Part shown: positions 27,153 to 37,557 of the stretch, one piece after another
Position numbering within the stretch: position 1 is the stretch's first letter
Layout: every line of letters starts with the position of its first letter
NCBI RefSeq assembly: GCF_009764645.1
Contig: NZ_RWIM01000022.1
Span: forward strand, 1 to 64,000
DNA from: Pseudomonas sp. PB106
GTDB lineage: Bacteria > Pseudomonadota > Gammaproteobacteria > Pseudomonadales > Pseudomonadaceae
Direction of reading: 5' to 3'
Length of the DNA stretch: 64,000 nt
Position numbers and translations under genes: made by a program
Notes under the pieces: generated by a model
Databases searched by the model: none
Seen by the model: only the letters and a program-made list of their open reading frames with translations
What the model was told of the DNA's origin: nothing

Positions 27153-29126
27153 TCATTCACTGGTAAGGGCCGTGACCGGGTCGAGCCGGGCAGCTTTACG
27201 GGCCGGCATGAAGCCGAAAACCACCCCGGTGACGAGGGCGCAGGCGAAGGCGCCAACGACAGCCATGAGTGAGAACGCCACCGCGACTTCGCTGAGTATC
27301 AGCACGCCGCCGACGAGCAATGCGAGGGCAATCCCGGCGATCCCGCCGACCACCGAGAGCATCACTGCTTCGGTGAGAAACTGCCGCAGGATGTCACGTT
27401 GACGGGCGCCGGTAGCCATGCGGATGCCGATTTCACGGGTGCGTTCGCGCACTGTCATGAGCATGATGTTCATCACTCCGATACCGCCGACCAGCAGCGA
27501 GATGGCGGCAATCGAACCGAGCATCAGCGACAGGGTGTTCTGTGTGCGTGCCTCGGCCTGGATCATGGCGGCGTTGTTGGTCAGCTCGAAATCACGCTTG
27601 CCGTTGTGCAGTTGCAGCATCAACTGTTCGATGGCTTTTTCGGTTTCGTGCACCTTGCGCGCATCGGCGGCCGCGATCACCACGTATTCGGGGTTGTGCG
27701 TTCCGAACAGGCGAACGCTGGCGGCGGAGTAGGGGATGGCGATGCGATTGTCGCTGTCCTGGTCGCCGGAGCTCGCGCCTTTGCCTTCCAGAACGCCAAC
27801 CACTTGAAACGGCACGTTCTCGATCAGGATGTACTGGCCGATGGGGTTGGCGACGTCCTTGAGCAACTTGTCACGAACCTTCTTGCCGATCACGGCTACC
27901 GCTGCGCCGTTGGCTTCGTCGGTCTGGGTGAAATAGCTGCCTTCGACCACCGGCCAGTTGAAAATGGCCGGGAAGTTGGTGTCATTGCCACCGATGTAGC
28001 TCATGTGGTCGAGATTGCCGAAGCGTACTCCGGCTTCGGCACCATTGACCGGCATGATGCGGTTGATCTGTGGCAGGCTCGCGAGCGCCGCGACTTCGTC
28101 CAGAGTGACAATGCCCGGTGGCGTTCGCGGGTTGGGCGCAGCGCCGCTGAGGTAAATGATGTTCGAGCCGAAGGCGCCCATTTGTGCCATGACCTGACGC
28201 TTGCTGCCTTCGCCAACCGCCAGCATGACCACCACCGACGCCACGCCGATGATGATGCCCAGCAGCGTCAGCGCGGTGCGGAAACGGTTGATCCACATGA
28301 CGCGCCAGGCGGCGTGCACGGCATCGACCAGCTCACCTTTCCAGGCGCCGGTGGCCTCGGCGCCTTCACTTAGACGTTTGCGCAGATCAACCGCTTGCAG
28401 GGCGCCGGCAGTGGCGCTGTTTTGTGCGCTCGGGTTGTCGTGGGCACTGTCGCTGATGATCAGGCCGTCGCTGATTTCGATGATGCGCTTGGCGCGTGCG
28501 GCCACTTCGCGGTCGTGGGTGATGAGAATGACCACGTGGCCCTGGCTTGCCAGCTCATCGAGCAGCGCCATGACTTCCTTGCCGCTGTGGCTGTCGAGGG
28601 CGCCGGTCGGTTCATCGGCGAGAATGATATGGCCGCCATTCATCAAGGCACGGGCAATCGACACCCGCTGTTGCTGGCCGCCGGACAGTTGATGCGGACG
28701 GTTGCCGGTGCGTTCGGCGAGGCCTAGACGGTCGAGCAGGGCGGCGGCGCGGGCATGACGCTCGGCGGCTGGAGTGCCTGCATAGATCGCCGGCATTTCG
28801 ACGTTTTCCTGGGCGGAGCCGGAAGGGATCAGGTGATAGCCCTGGAACACAAAACCAAAGGCTTCGCGGCGTAACCAGGCCAGTTCATCGCTGTCGAGGC
28901 CGGCGACGTTTTCTCCGGCGAAGCGGTATTCGCCGGATGTCGGGCGGTCGAGACAACCGAGGATATTCATCAGCGTCGATTTACCGGAGCCCGAAGCGCC
29001 GACAATCGCTACGAACTCGCCGGCGTGGATCGACAGGTCAATGCCGCGCAAGACATGAACTTGGGGAGCGTCACCGCCGCCGTAGGATTTGCGGATGTCC
29101 TGCAGGTCGATCAGGGGCGTTTGCAT
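27153..29126 (-). CDS. pvdT: PvdT, MacB-type ABC transporter
   Basis: 657-residue MacB-family protein. The N-terminal ATPase (about 1-230) has Walker [10 protein letters not shown], signature [12 protein letters not shown] and Walker [12 protein letters not shown]. One membrane helix near residue 290 is followed by a large periplasmic MacB domain and three C-terminal FtsX helices. It pairs with the adaptor PvdR (adjacent stop/start) and the channel OpmQ to expel pyoverdine from the periplasm. Confidence 0.95.
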   Translation of the reverse strand: MQTPLIDLQDIRKSYGGGDAPQVHVLRGIDLSIHAGEFVAIVGASGSGKSTLMNILGCLDRPTSGEYRFAGENVAGLDSDELAWLRREAFGFVFQGYHLIPSGSAQENVEMPAIYAGTPAAERHARAAALLDRLGLAERTGNRPHQLSGGQQQRVSIARALMNGGHIILADEPTGALDSHSGKEVMALLDELASQGHVVILITHDREVAARAKRIIEISDGLIISDSAHDNPSAQNSATAGALQAVDLRKRLSEGAEATGAWKGELVDAVHAAWRVMWINRFRTALTLLGIIIGVASVVVMLAVGEGSKRQVMAQMGAFGSNIIYLSGAAPNPRTPPGIVTLDEVAALASLPQINRIMPVNGAEAGVRFGNLDHMSYIGGNDTNFPAIFNWPVVEGSYFTQTDEANGAAVAVIGKKVRDKLLKDVANPIGQYILIENVPFQVVGVLEGKGASSGDQDSDNRIAIPYSAASVRLFGTHNPEYVVIAAADARKVHETEKAIEQLMLQLHNGKRDFELTNNAAMIQAEARTQNTLSLMLGSIAAISLLVGGIGVMNIMLMTVRERTREIGIRMATGARQRDILRQFLTEAVMLSVVGGIAGIALALLVGGVLILSEVAVAFSLMAVVGAFACALVTGVVFGFMPARKAARLDPVTALTSE

Positions 29127-30299
29127 TTAGCCTCCGCTACCGTCGGCCGGGCCGATCAACAGATGATCGCCTTCGCTGAGGCCGTCGAGAATCTGGACTT
29201 TCATACGGTCGCTGATGCCGGTGCGCACATCGCGCTGCTGAATATCACCGTTCTGCGCCACGACCCGGGCGATGTGGTGGCCTGGCTGGGTGTTGCCCTG
29301 CAAAGCGGCAATCGGTGCGGTGAGGACGTCTTTGGCCTGGTTGGCGACGAAAAATACCTGGGTGGTCATTTCCGCCATCAGTGCGTTGTCGGCGTTGTCG
29401 ACGTCCAGCAGCACGGTATAGAGCACGACCCGGCCGGCGCCGCTTTTAGTGCTGCTGGTGGGGCTGCCGCCACCTTGACTGGTCTGGTCCAGCGGCTTGG
29501 GCGGCACGGGCAGAATCTGCCGCACGCTGCTGCTCCAGCGGCGCTGGCCGCCGCTGAGGGTGGTGAAGTAGGCGGTCATGCCGGGTTTGACGTGGCCGAT
29601 ATCAGCCTCGGAGACTTCGGCCCAGACCGTCATTGGTGACAGTTTGGCAATGCGCAGAATCAGCGGCGTCTGTTGCTGGGCATTGAGTGTCTGGCCTTCG
29701 CGAGCATCGAGCGCGACCACGGTGCCTTCCATCGGCGCATAGATGCGCGTGTAACCGAGTTCGGCCTGGTCACTGCGCAGACTGGCCTCGGCCTGACGGA
29801 TCTGCGCGCGGAACATGTCGATGCGTGCCTGGGTGGCCTTGAGCTCGGCGCGGGCGGTCTGCACGTCCTCCTCTCGAGTGGCGCCGCCGGCCGCGAGGTT
29901 CTGCTGGCGCTGGTACTTCTGCCGCGCCAGTTCGTGCTGCGCCTGTTGTTCTTGCAGCTGCGCCTTGAGGTTCTCGATCGAGAACTGACTGGCGTCGAGT
30001 TTGGCCTTTTGCGTTGATGGATCGATTTCGACCAGCAATTGACCCTGCTTGACCACGTCGCCGACTTCTACATGGATTTTGCGGATCTGCCCGGAGGCCT
30101 GAGCACCGACATCCACGTAGCGCCGTGGCTGCAACGTGCCCAGCGCGGTGACGCTGCTTTCGATGTCGCCGCGACTGACTTGCACGGTGGCGAACTTGTC
30201 CCGGCCGGGCGGCAATATCTGCCAGGCGGCTACGGCGACAACGGGAATCAGACAAAGGGCTACGAGCAGGGCGCGTCGGGCGGGGCGGGGACGTTTCAT
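29127..30299 (-). CDS. pvdR: PvdR, periplasmic adaptor of the PvdRT-OpmQ pump
   Basis: 390-residue MacA/HlyD-type membrane fusion protein. An N-terminal anchor helix (about 10-28) is followed by a lipoyl half-motif, a coiled coil (about 105-190, Gln/Ala/Glu-rich), the second lipoyl half and beta-barrel domains. Its stop abuts the pvdT start. It is the first gene of the export operon, with a PvdS box about 110 bp upstream. Confidence 0.94.
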   Translation of the reverse strand: MKRPRPARRALLVALCLIPVVAVAAWQILPPGRDKFATVQVSRGDIESSVTALGTLQPRRYVDVGAQASGQIRKIHVEVGDVVKQGQLLVEIDPSTQKAKLDASQFSIENLKAQLQEQQAQHELARQKYQRQQNLAAGGATREEDVQTARAELKATQARIDMFRAQIRQAEASLRSDQAELGYTRIYAPMEGTVVALDAREGQTLNAQQQTPLILRIAKLSPMTVWAEVSEADIGHVKPGMTAYFTTLSGGQRRWSSSVRQILPVPPKPLDQTSQGGGSPTSSTKSGAGRVVLYTVLLDVDNADNALMAEMTTQVFFVANQAKDVLTAPIAALQGNTQPGHHIARVVAQNGDIQQRDVRTGISDRMKVQILDGLSEGDHLLIGPADGSGG

Positions 30300-30407
30300 G
30301 CAGGGTTCCGGCCAGTGGAAATCGACCCGTCATCCAGCCGGCACCGCACACGGGCCAGGACCGAACGCTGGCGCAGGAGGCGACAGATACGGGGAACTGT
30401 TTTTTAA

Positions 30408-30431
30408 ACGAGGGACGCGTTGGGTAATTTA
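30408..30431 (-). promoter_or_regulatory. PvdS iron-starvation box for pvdRT-opmQ
   Basis: On the minus strand this is TAAAT (30431-30427), 16 bases, CGT (30410-30408), an exact match. It lies 108 bp before the pvdR start. Confidence 0.85.
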
Positions 30432-30507
30432 AGCGCTGAAAAACGCGGTAACAGGTATAGAAGCTAACAATTTGTCGGGCAAATCGAAACAGCACTTTAA
30501 ATCTATA

Positions 30508-30522
30508 TGAGAATTACTATAA
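30508..30522 (+). promoter_or_regulatory. Fur-like operator before the ECF sigma gene
   Basis: TGAGAATTACTATAA matches the 7-1-7 Fur consensus TGATAATnATTATCA at most positions. It lies in an A/T-rich stretch 97 bp before the sigma start and fits Fur repression of an iron-starvation sigma gene. Confidence 0.55.
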
Positions 30523-30618
30523 ATTACGCATCTGAAATTGCCAGCATCGTGCCACTGTCGTTTTGACGGTGGCGGGTGTGGCTCAAGGATCGAAACCGCA
30601 CTGCTGCGGCCGGGAGTC

Positions 30619-31101
30619 ATGTTGGAAAACTACTATCGAGAGCTGGTGTGTTTCCTGAACGCCAAGCTGGGCAACCGCCAGGTTGCCGAGGATGTGGTGC
30701 ATGACGCCTATTTGCGCGTACTCGAGCGCTCCAGCGACACGCCGATCGAGCAGCCCCGGGCGTTTCTTTATCGAACGGCGTTGAATCTGGTCATCGACGA
30801 CCATCGTCGCAATGCGTCGCGCCAGGTCGAATCGCTGGAAGTGCTCGACAACGAAGAGCGCTATTTCACCCCGTCGCCCCATGGCACCCTCGATCACGGT
30901 CAACGCCTGGAAATGCTCCAGCGCGCGCTGGCCGAACTACCGCCGCTGTGCCGCGAAAGCTTTCTGCTGCGCAAGATCGAAGGCCTGTCCCACAACGAAA
31001 TCGCCGCAAGCCTGGGCATTTCCAAAGCGCTGGTGGAAAAGCACATCGTCAATGCCATGAAACATTGCCGGGTGCGCATCAAACAATGGGACGCCCATTG
31101 A
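30619..31101 (+). CDS. fpvI: FpvI-type ECF sigma factor
   Basis: 160-residue FecI-like extracytoplasmic-function sigma factor with region 2 (YYRELVCFLNAKLGN, AEDVVHDAYLRVLE, RAFLYRTALNLVIDDHRR) and region 4 (LAELPPLCRESFLLRKIEGL, HNEIAASLGISKALVEKHI). The ATG at 30619 follows GGGAG and gives the usual length of FpvI; the frame is open upstream but that stretch is not sigma-like. It lacks the longer N-terminus of PvdS. FpvI drives the receptor fpvA after the receptor signals ferripyoverdine binding. No anti-sigma gene is adjacent. The class is certain; FpvI rather than another FecI-like sigma is inferred from length and locus. Confidence 0.82.
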   Translation: MLENYYRELVCFLNAKLGNRQVAEDVVHDAYLRVLERSSDTPIEQPRAFLYRTALNLVIDDHRRNASRQVESLEVLDNEERYFTPSPHGTLDHGQRLEMLQRALAELPPLCRESFLLRKIEGLSHNEIAASLGISKALVEKHIVNAMKHCRVRIKQWDAH

Positions 31102-31112
31102 TCCCTCCTCAG

Positions 31113-31136
31113 TAAATTTTTTTTCACCGTCCTCGT
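31113..31136 (+). promoter_or_regulatory. PvdS iron-starvation box for pvdA
   Basis: TAAAT (31113-31117), 16 bases, CGT (31134-31136), an exact match. It lies just after the sigma gene stop and 97 bp before pvdA. Confidence 0.85.
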
Positions 31137-31233
31137 TCCTACTCAACAGACGATCTGCTGTCCTGCTTCGGGCCGGTCAGGTCACCCAGGCTTTATCCCC
31201 ACGGTTGAGGGGTTCATCCAGAGGACACTGGAA

Positions 31234-32568
31234 ATGACACAGGCAATTGCATCGCCCATCGTTCACGACCTGATCGGCGTCGGTTTCGGCCCTTCGAACC
31301 TGGCGCTGGCCATCGCTCTGCAAGAGCGCGGCCCGACCCAGGGCGAACTGGATGTGCTGTTCCTCGACAAGCAGGCCAACTACAGCTGGCACGGCAACAC
31401 CCTGTCGACGCAAAGCGAGTTGCAGATTTCCTTCCTCAAGGATCTGGTGACCCTGCGCAATCCGACCAGCCCGTATTCGTTCGTCAATTACCTGAAATAC
31501 CACGGTCGTCTGGTCGACTTCATCAACCTCGGCACTTTTTATCCATGCCGCATGGAGTACAACGACTACCTGCGCTGGGTCGCCGGGCAGTTCAGCGAAC
31601 AGAGCCGTTACGGCGAAGAAGTGCTGACCATCGAGCCGGTGCTGCACAACCATCAGGTTGAAGCATTGCGCGTGATTTCCCGTGGCAGCGATGGCCTGCA
31701 ACATGTGCGCACCACCCGTTCGGTGGTGGTCAGCGCCGGCGGTACGCCGCGTATTCCGGAGGCGTTCAAAGCGCTGAAGGGCGACACCCGCGTGTTCCAC
31801 CACTCGCAATACCTGTCGCAGATGGCCAAGCAACCGTGCGTTAACAACCAGCCGATGAGCATTGCAATCATCGGTGGCGGGCAGAGCGCGGCGGAAGCCT
31901 TTATCGACTTGAACGATTCGTTCCCGTCGGTGCAGGTCGACATGATCCTGCGCGGCTCGGCGTTGAAGCCGGCGGATGACAGCCCGTTCGTCAACGAAGT
32001 GTTCTCGCCGGAGTTCACCGACCTGGTGTTCCAGCAAAACAGCGCCGAGCGTGAGCGGCTGGTCAACGAGTACCACAACACCAACTACTCGGTGGTCGAC
32101 ATTGACCTGATCGAGCGCATCTACGGCATCTTCTATCGCCAGAAGGTCTCCGGGATTGCCCGTCATGCGTTCCGCACCCTGACCACTATCGAGAGCGCTA
32201 CCGCGACCGAAAACGGTATCGAACTGGCGGTGCGCAACAACGCCACTGGCGAAGTCACCGTGCGCAACTATGACGCCGTGGTTCTGGCCACCGGTTACGA
32301 GCGCCAGATGCACCGCAAACTGCTGGCACCCCTGGAAGAATACCTGGGTGACTTCGAGGTTGATCGCAACTACAAACTGATCACCGACGAGCGCTGCAAA
32401 GCCGGCATCTACATGCAGGGCTTCTGCCAAGCCAGCCATGGTCTGAGCGACACGTTGTTGTCGGTGCTGCCGATTCGCGCGGACGAGATTGCGGGTTCGC
32501 TGTATGAGCATGGCAAGCATCGCGGACATCGTTCGATGGCGGATCTGTTGTTAGCGACTGCCAGCTAA
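31234..32568 (+). CDS. pvdA: PvdA, L-ornithine N5-monooxygenase
   Basis: 444-residue FAD- and NADPH-dependent hydroxylase that makes N5-hydroxyornithine, the hydroxamate precursor of pyoverdine. The FAD loop VGFGPSNLALAI is near residue 17, the NADPH-binding IIGGGQSAAEAF near residue 212 and the family ATGYERQ motif near residue 355. A ribosome site (AGAGGA) precedes the ATG. No PvdF formyltransferase or acetylase gene is in the window, so how the hydroxyornithine is acylated or cyclised cannot be told. Confidence 0.96.
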   Translation: MTQAIASPIVHDLIGVGFGPSNLALAIALQERGPTQGELDVLFLDKQANYSWHGNTLSTQSELQISFLKDLVTLRNPTSPYSFVNYLKYHGRLVDFINLGTFYPCRMEYNDYLRWVAGQFSEQSRYGEEVLTIEPVLHNHQVEALRVISRGSDGLQHVRTTRSVVVSAGGTPRIPEAFKALKGDTRVFHHSQYLSQMAKQPCVNNQPMSIAIIGGGQSAAEAFIDLNDSFPSVQVDMILRGSALKPADDSPFVNEVFSPEFTDLVFQQNSAERERLVNEYHNTNYSVVDIDLIERIYGIFYRQKVSGIARHAFRTLTTIESATATENGIELAVRNNATGEVTVRNYDAVVLATGYERQMHRKLLAPLEEYLGDFEVDRNYKLITDERCKAGIYMQGFCQASHGLSDTLLSVLPIRADEIAGSLYEHGKHRGHRSMADLLLATAS

Positions 32569-32585
32569 CGCCGATTTCCAGGCCA

Positions 32586-32697
32586 GATCGTTCCCACGCT
32601 CTGCGTGGGAATGCAGCCCGGGACGCTCCGCGTCCCTATCGAAGGCCGAACGCGGAGCGTCCGTTGAGGCATTCCCACGCAGAGCGTGGGAACGATC
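32586..32697. repeat. REPIN, CGTTCCCACGCTCTGCGTGGGAA family
   Basis: An inverted pair of REP hairpins, 112 bp in all. The outer arms (GATCGTTCCCACGCTCTGCG and its complement) are at 32586 and 32697, and an inner GACGCTCCGCGTC hairpin is also present. It lies 18 bp after pvdA. Confidence 0.88.
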
Positions 32698-32779
32698 ATC
32701 CTGAACCCTTCCTGAACACCCGCCACATTCCCCGACACACCTCCTTTTGCGGGTTTACTCTCCAGACATCGGGGCGTAA

Positions 32780-33144
32780 GCTTCGCGCGTTTTCATCAAT
32801 AGCGGAGACCCACAGTGGGTACTTGTTCGAGTGACAGTTGTCGGCCGGTCTCGGTAACCGGCAGATTCTCGGCAAGATAACGCGCAGACTTTCTCTGTCG
32901 TTGTCTCGCCGTAAAAGCGAGCAGCGGCATCCCGTGCATGGCCCGTCCTGGGTCATGGCTAGACGTCCTTCTCATCGACGCTGAACAGAGCGTGATTGCG
33001 ACTTCGTTGTTGTGATCGCAGCCCTATCGACACGCCTGTCTTTTCTGACCGGCGCGCCAAGCCTTGCCGTGCCGGTTTTTCCGGCGGACGAGGCGCGGCC
33101 GTACCTGCTTGACGGTTTCCCGGCTGACCATAGGGGCAACAGCC
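32780..33144 (+). promoter_or_regulatory. Long structured 5' leader of the Mg2+ ATPase gene
   Basis: About 350 bp without a recognisable gene precede the ATPase start. Hairpins seen: ACCCA/TGGGT around 32808-32820 that covers a possible GTG start, GCCGGT/ACCGGC at 32844-32862, CTCGC/GCGAG at 32905-32921 and GCCGG/CCGGC at 33071-33085. I do not recognise the M-box or ykoY consensus and see no clear T-tract terminator. The promoter is not identified. The arrangement recalls leader-controlled mgtA genes but that is inference. Confidence 0.4.
32815..32880 (+). CDS. Possible 21-residue leader peptide
   Basis: A GTG at 32815, seven bases after AGCGGAG, opens a frame of 21 codons ending at TAA 32878-32880. 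The peptide begins MGTCSSDSCRPVSV. It lies at the 5' end of the ATPase leader and overlaps two hairpins, so its translation could change leader folding. A second short frame (ATG 32938 to TGA 33015, 25 residues) has no ribosome site. There is no homology evidence; this is a proposal. Confidence 0.35.
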   Translation: MGTCSSDSCRPVSVTGRFSAR

Positions 33145-35844
<2,700 letters not shown>

Positions 35845-35849
35845 TGCTG

Positions 35850-35943
35850 CCCCCTGTAGGAGCTGCCGCAGGCTGCGATCTTTTGATCTTGTTTTTAAAA
35901 GGCAACAGCAAAAGATCGCAGCCTTCGGCAGCTCCTACAGGGG
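35850..35943. repeat. REPIN, TAGGAGCTGCCGAAGGCTGCGATC family
   Basis: An inverted pair: CCCCTGTAGGAGCTGCCG at the left end and its complement at the right end, with GATCTTTTGATC-like sequence inside. It fills most of the gap between the ATPase and mgtC genes. The same family recurs at 55.7 kb. Confidence 0.88.
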
Positions 35944-36008
35944 TGGGCGCTTCAAGTGAATTTCAAGCAGGCCCGACGAAGGCTTTGTGTGTATTCAAGG
36001 AGATGACT

Positions 36009-36725
36009 ATGCAAGCCATCAACAACCTCAACCTCGATTCACTGCTCGACACCCTCGTCAGCCTCAGCGCCGCGTTCATCCTCGGTGGCCTGATCGGTTT
36101 CGAGCGCCAATACCGCCAACGCACCGCCGGCCTGCGCACCAACGTACTGGTCGCCGTCGGTGCGGCGATTTTCGTCGACATGGCCAACCGTCTCGCCGGG
36201 GCAGAAGGCGCGGTGCGCGTGGTCGCCTATGTGGTCTCCGGCATTGGTTTTCTCGGCGCCGGGGTGATCATGCGCGAAGAGGGCAATGTGCGCGGGCTCA
36301 ACACCGCCGCGACCCTGTGGACGTCTGCCGCAGTCGGTGCCTGTGCCGGTGCCGATCTGCTCGCCGAAGCGGTGCTCGGCACGTTGTTCATTCTTGCCGC
36401 CAATACCTTGCTGCGGCCGATCGTCAACAACATCAACCGCCAGCCACTGGACGTGGTCTCGGCAGAAGTCACCAACATCGTCTACGTTATCGCCCGGCGC
36501 TCACAGCAGAAAGCCGTGTTCGCCTTGCTCGAAGCTGAACTGGAGCGCAGCAACTACCCGGCCAGCGATATCGACATGCACGCGTTCGGCGCCGATGAAA
36601 TAGAAATCGAAGCGACGCTGGCGACGACGTCGGTTGATGGCGATGAGCTTGATGAACTGGTGGCGCGCATTTCGACCTCGGCACTCGTGGTGCAGGCGTT
36701 CTGGAGCCCGAGTACGACGGAATAA
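36009..36725 (+). CDS. mgtC: MgtC-family membrane protein
   Basis: 238-residue MgtC/SapB family protein. The N-terminal half has about four to five membrane helices and the family segments GGLIGFERQYRQRTAGLRTN and GIGFLGAGVIMREEGNVRGLNTAATLW. The C-terminal half (about 150-238) is a soluble ACT-like domain. MgtC proteins support growth in low Mg2+ and restrain the ATP synthase in other bacteria. ATG 36009 is chosen because GGAG lies seven bases upstream; the in-frame ATG at 36003 touches that site. Confidence 0.9.
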   Translation: MQAINNLNLDSLLDTLVSLSAAFILGGLIGFERQYRQRTAGLRTNVLVAVGAAIFVDMANRLAGAEGAVRVVAYVVSGIGFLGAGVIMREEGNVRGLNTAATLWTSAAVGACAGADLLAEAVLGTLFILAANTLLRPIVNNINRQPLDVVSAEVTNIVYVIARRSQQKAVFALLEAELERSNYPASDIDMHAFGADEIEIEATLATTSVDGDELDELVARISTSALVVQAFWSPSTTE

Positions 36726-36816
36726 ACCCCGAACACATGTTTTTCCGGGAGGGTTCTTGCAGCGGCGGACATCAAGTTTGAGCCACTGCGCAAAGCCTGC
36801 GGAAAAGGCCAGGATC

Positions 36817-36823
36817 TTTCCTA
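36817..36823 (+). promoter_or_regulatory. TTTCCTA heptad before the first regulator gene
   Basis: TTTCCTACA matches the half-site I recall for BvgA/EvgA-type regulators, 107 bp before the start of the neighbouring BvgA/RocA-like gene. A possible -10 (TATTTT) lies near 36843. One half-site only. Confidence 0.35.
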
Positions 36824-36930
36824 CACTGTGCAGGGGCCGGTGTATTTTGAGCCATGCTCCGCACCGTCAGGCATTCATGCCATGGACGACTGCATTTTCG
36901 AGTCTTTACGGCGGTCCATCAGGGGTTCAT

Positions 36931-37557
36931 ATGCTCAAGGCGTTGGTGGTAGACGATCACCCGTTCATTCGTTCGTCGGTCAAGATGCTGCTTGAACGGG
37001 AAGGCTTCGAGGTGGCGGGTGAGGCCGATAACGGTGCCGATGCGCTGCAGTTGACCCGCGAGCTCACCCCGGACTTGATCATTCTCGACATCGGCATGCC
37101 CAAGCTCGACGGGCTGGAAGTGATCAGCCGCATCTGTGCGCTGGGCGTGAAGAGCAGGATTCTGGTGCTCACCTCGCAGTCGGCATTGTTCTATTCAGCG
37201 CGCTGCATGAAGGCCGGGGCTGCGGGTTTTCTGTCCAAGACCAATGAAATGAATGAGTTGATCAAAGCGATCAAAGTCATCATGGATGGCTACACTTTCT
37301 TTCCCAATCTATCGACCAGCAGCGTGCGTCGCAGTGATTCGCAGACCAGTGATCTCGAATTGATCCAGAGCCTGTCCGACCGTGAGCTGACCATTCTGCA
37401 GCAGTTGTCCAGCGGTCTGAGCAACAAGGAGATCGGCGAAGCGATGCTTCTGAGCAACAAGACAATCAGCACTTACAAGACTCGCTTGATCGAAAAACTC
37501 AACGTCAAGTCGGTGGTGTACCTCGCCGATTTTGCGAAACGCAACAACCTGATCTGA
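36931..37557 (+). CDS. BvgA/RocA-like NarL-family response regulator (copy 1)
   Basis: 208-residue regulator: receiver domain 1-120 with DD at 8-9, phospho-acceptor Asp53 (ILDIGMP), switch Thr/Ser in LTSQSA and Lys in LSKTNE, then a LuxR-type helix-turn-helix (about 145-205; LSDRELTILQQLSSGLSNKEIGEAM). The ATG at 36931 follows AGGGG. The gene abuts the sensor kinase (TGA then ATG), so they form a cognate pair. A second regulator of identical length lies at 43.9 kb. Likely role: transcription control of surface or biofilm genes, by analogy with RocA1 of P. aeruginosa; targets unknown. Confidence 0.9.
   Translation: MLKALVVDDHPFIRSSVKMLLEREGFEVAGEADNGADALQLTRELTPDLIILDIGMPKLDGLEVISRICALGVKSRILVLTSQSALFYSARCMKAGAAGFLSKTNEMNELIKAIKVIMDGYTFFPNLSTSSVRRSDSQTSDLELIQSLSDRELTILQQLSSGLSNKEIGEAMLLSNKTISTYKTRLIEKLNVKSVVYLADFAKRNNLI

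Noticed and set aside
32586..32697. Hairpins after pvdA as an intrinsic terminator
   Set aside because: No T tract follows and the symmetry is that of a REPIN; it may still weaken read-through.
32780..33144. M-box or yybP-ykoY riboswitch in the ATPase leader
   Set aside because: I could not match the conserved core of either; only simple hairpins are visible, so the element is left unnamed.
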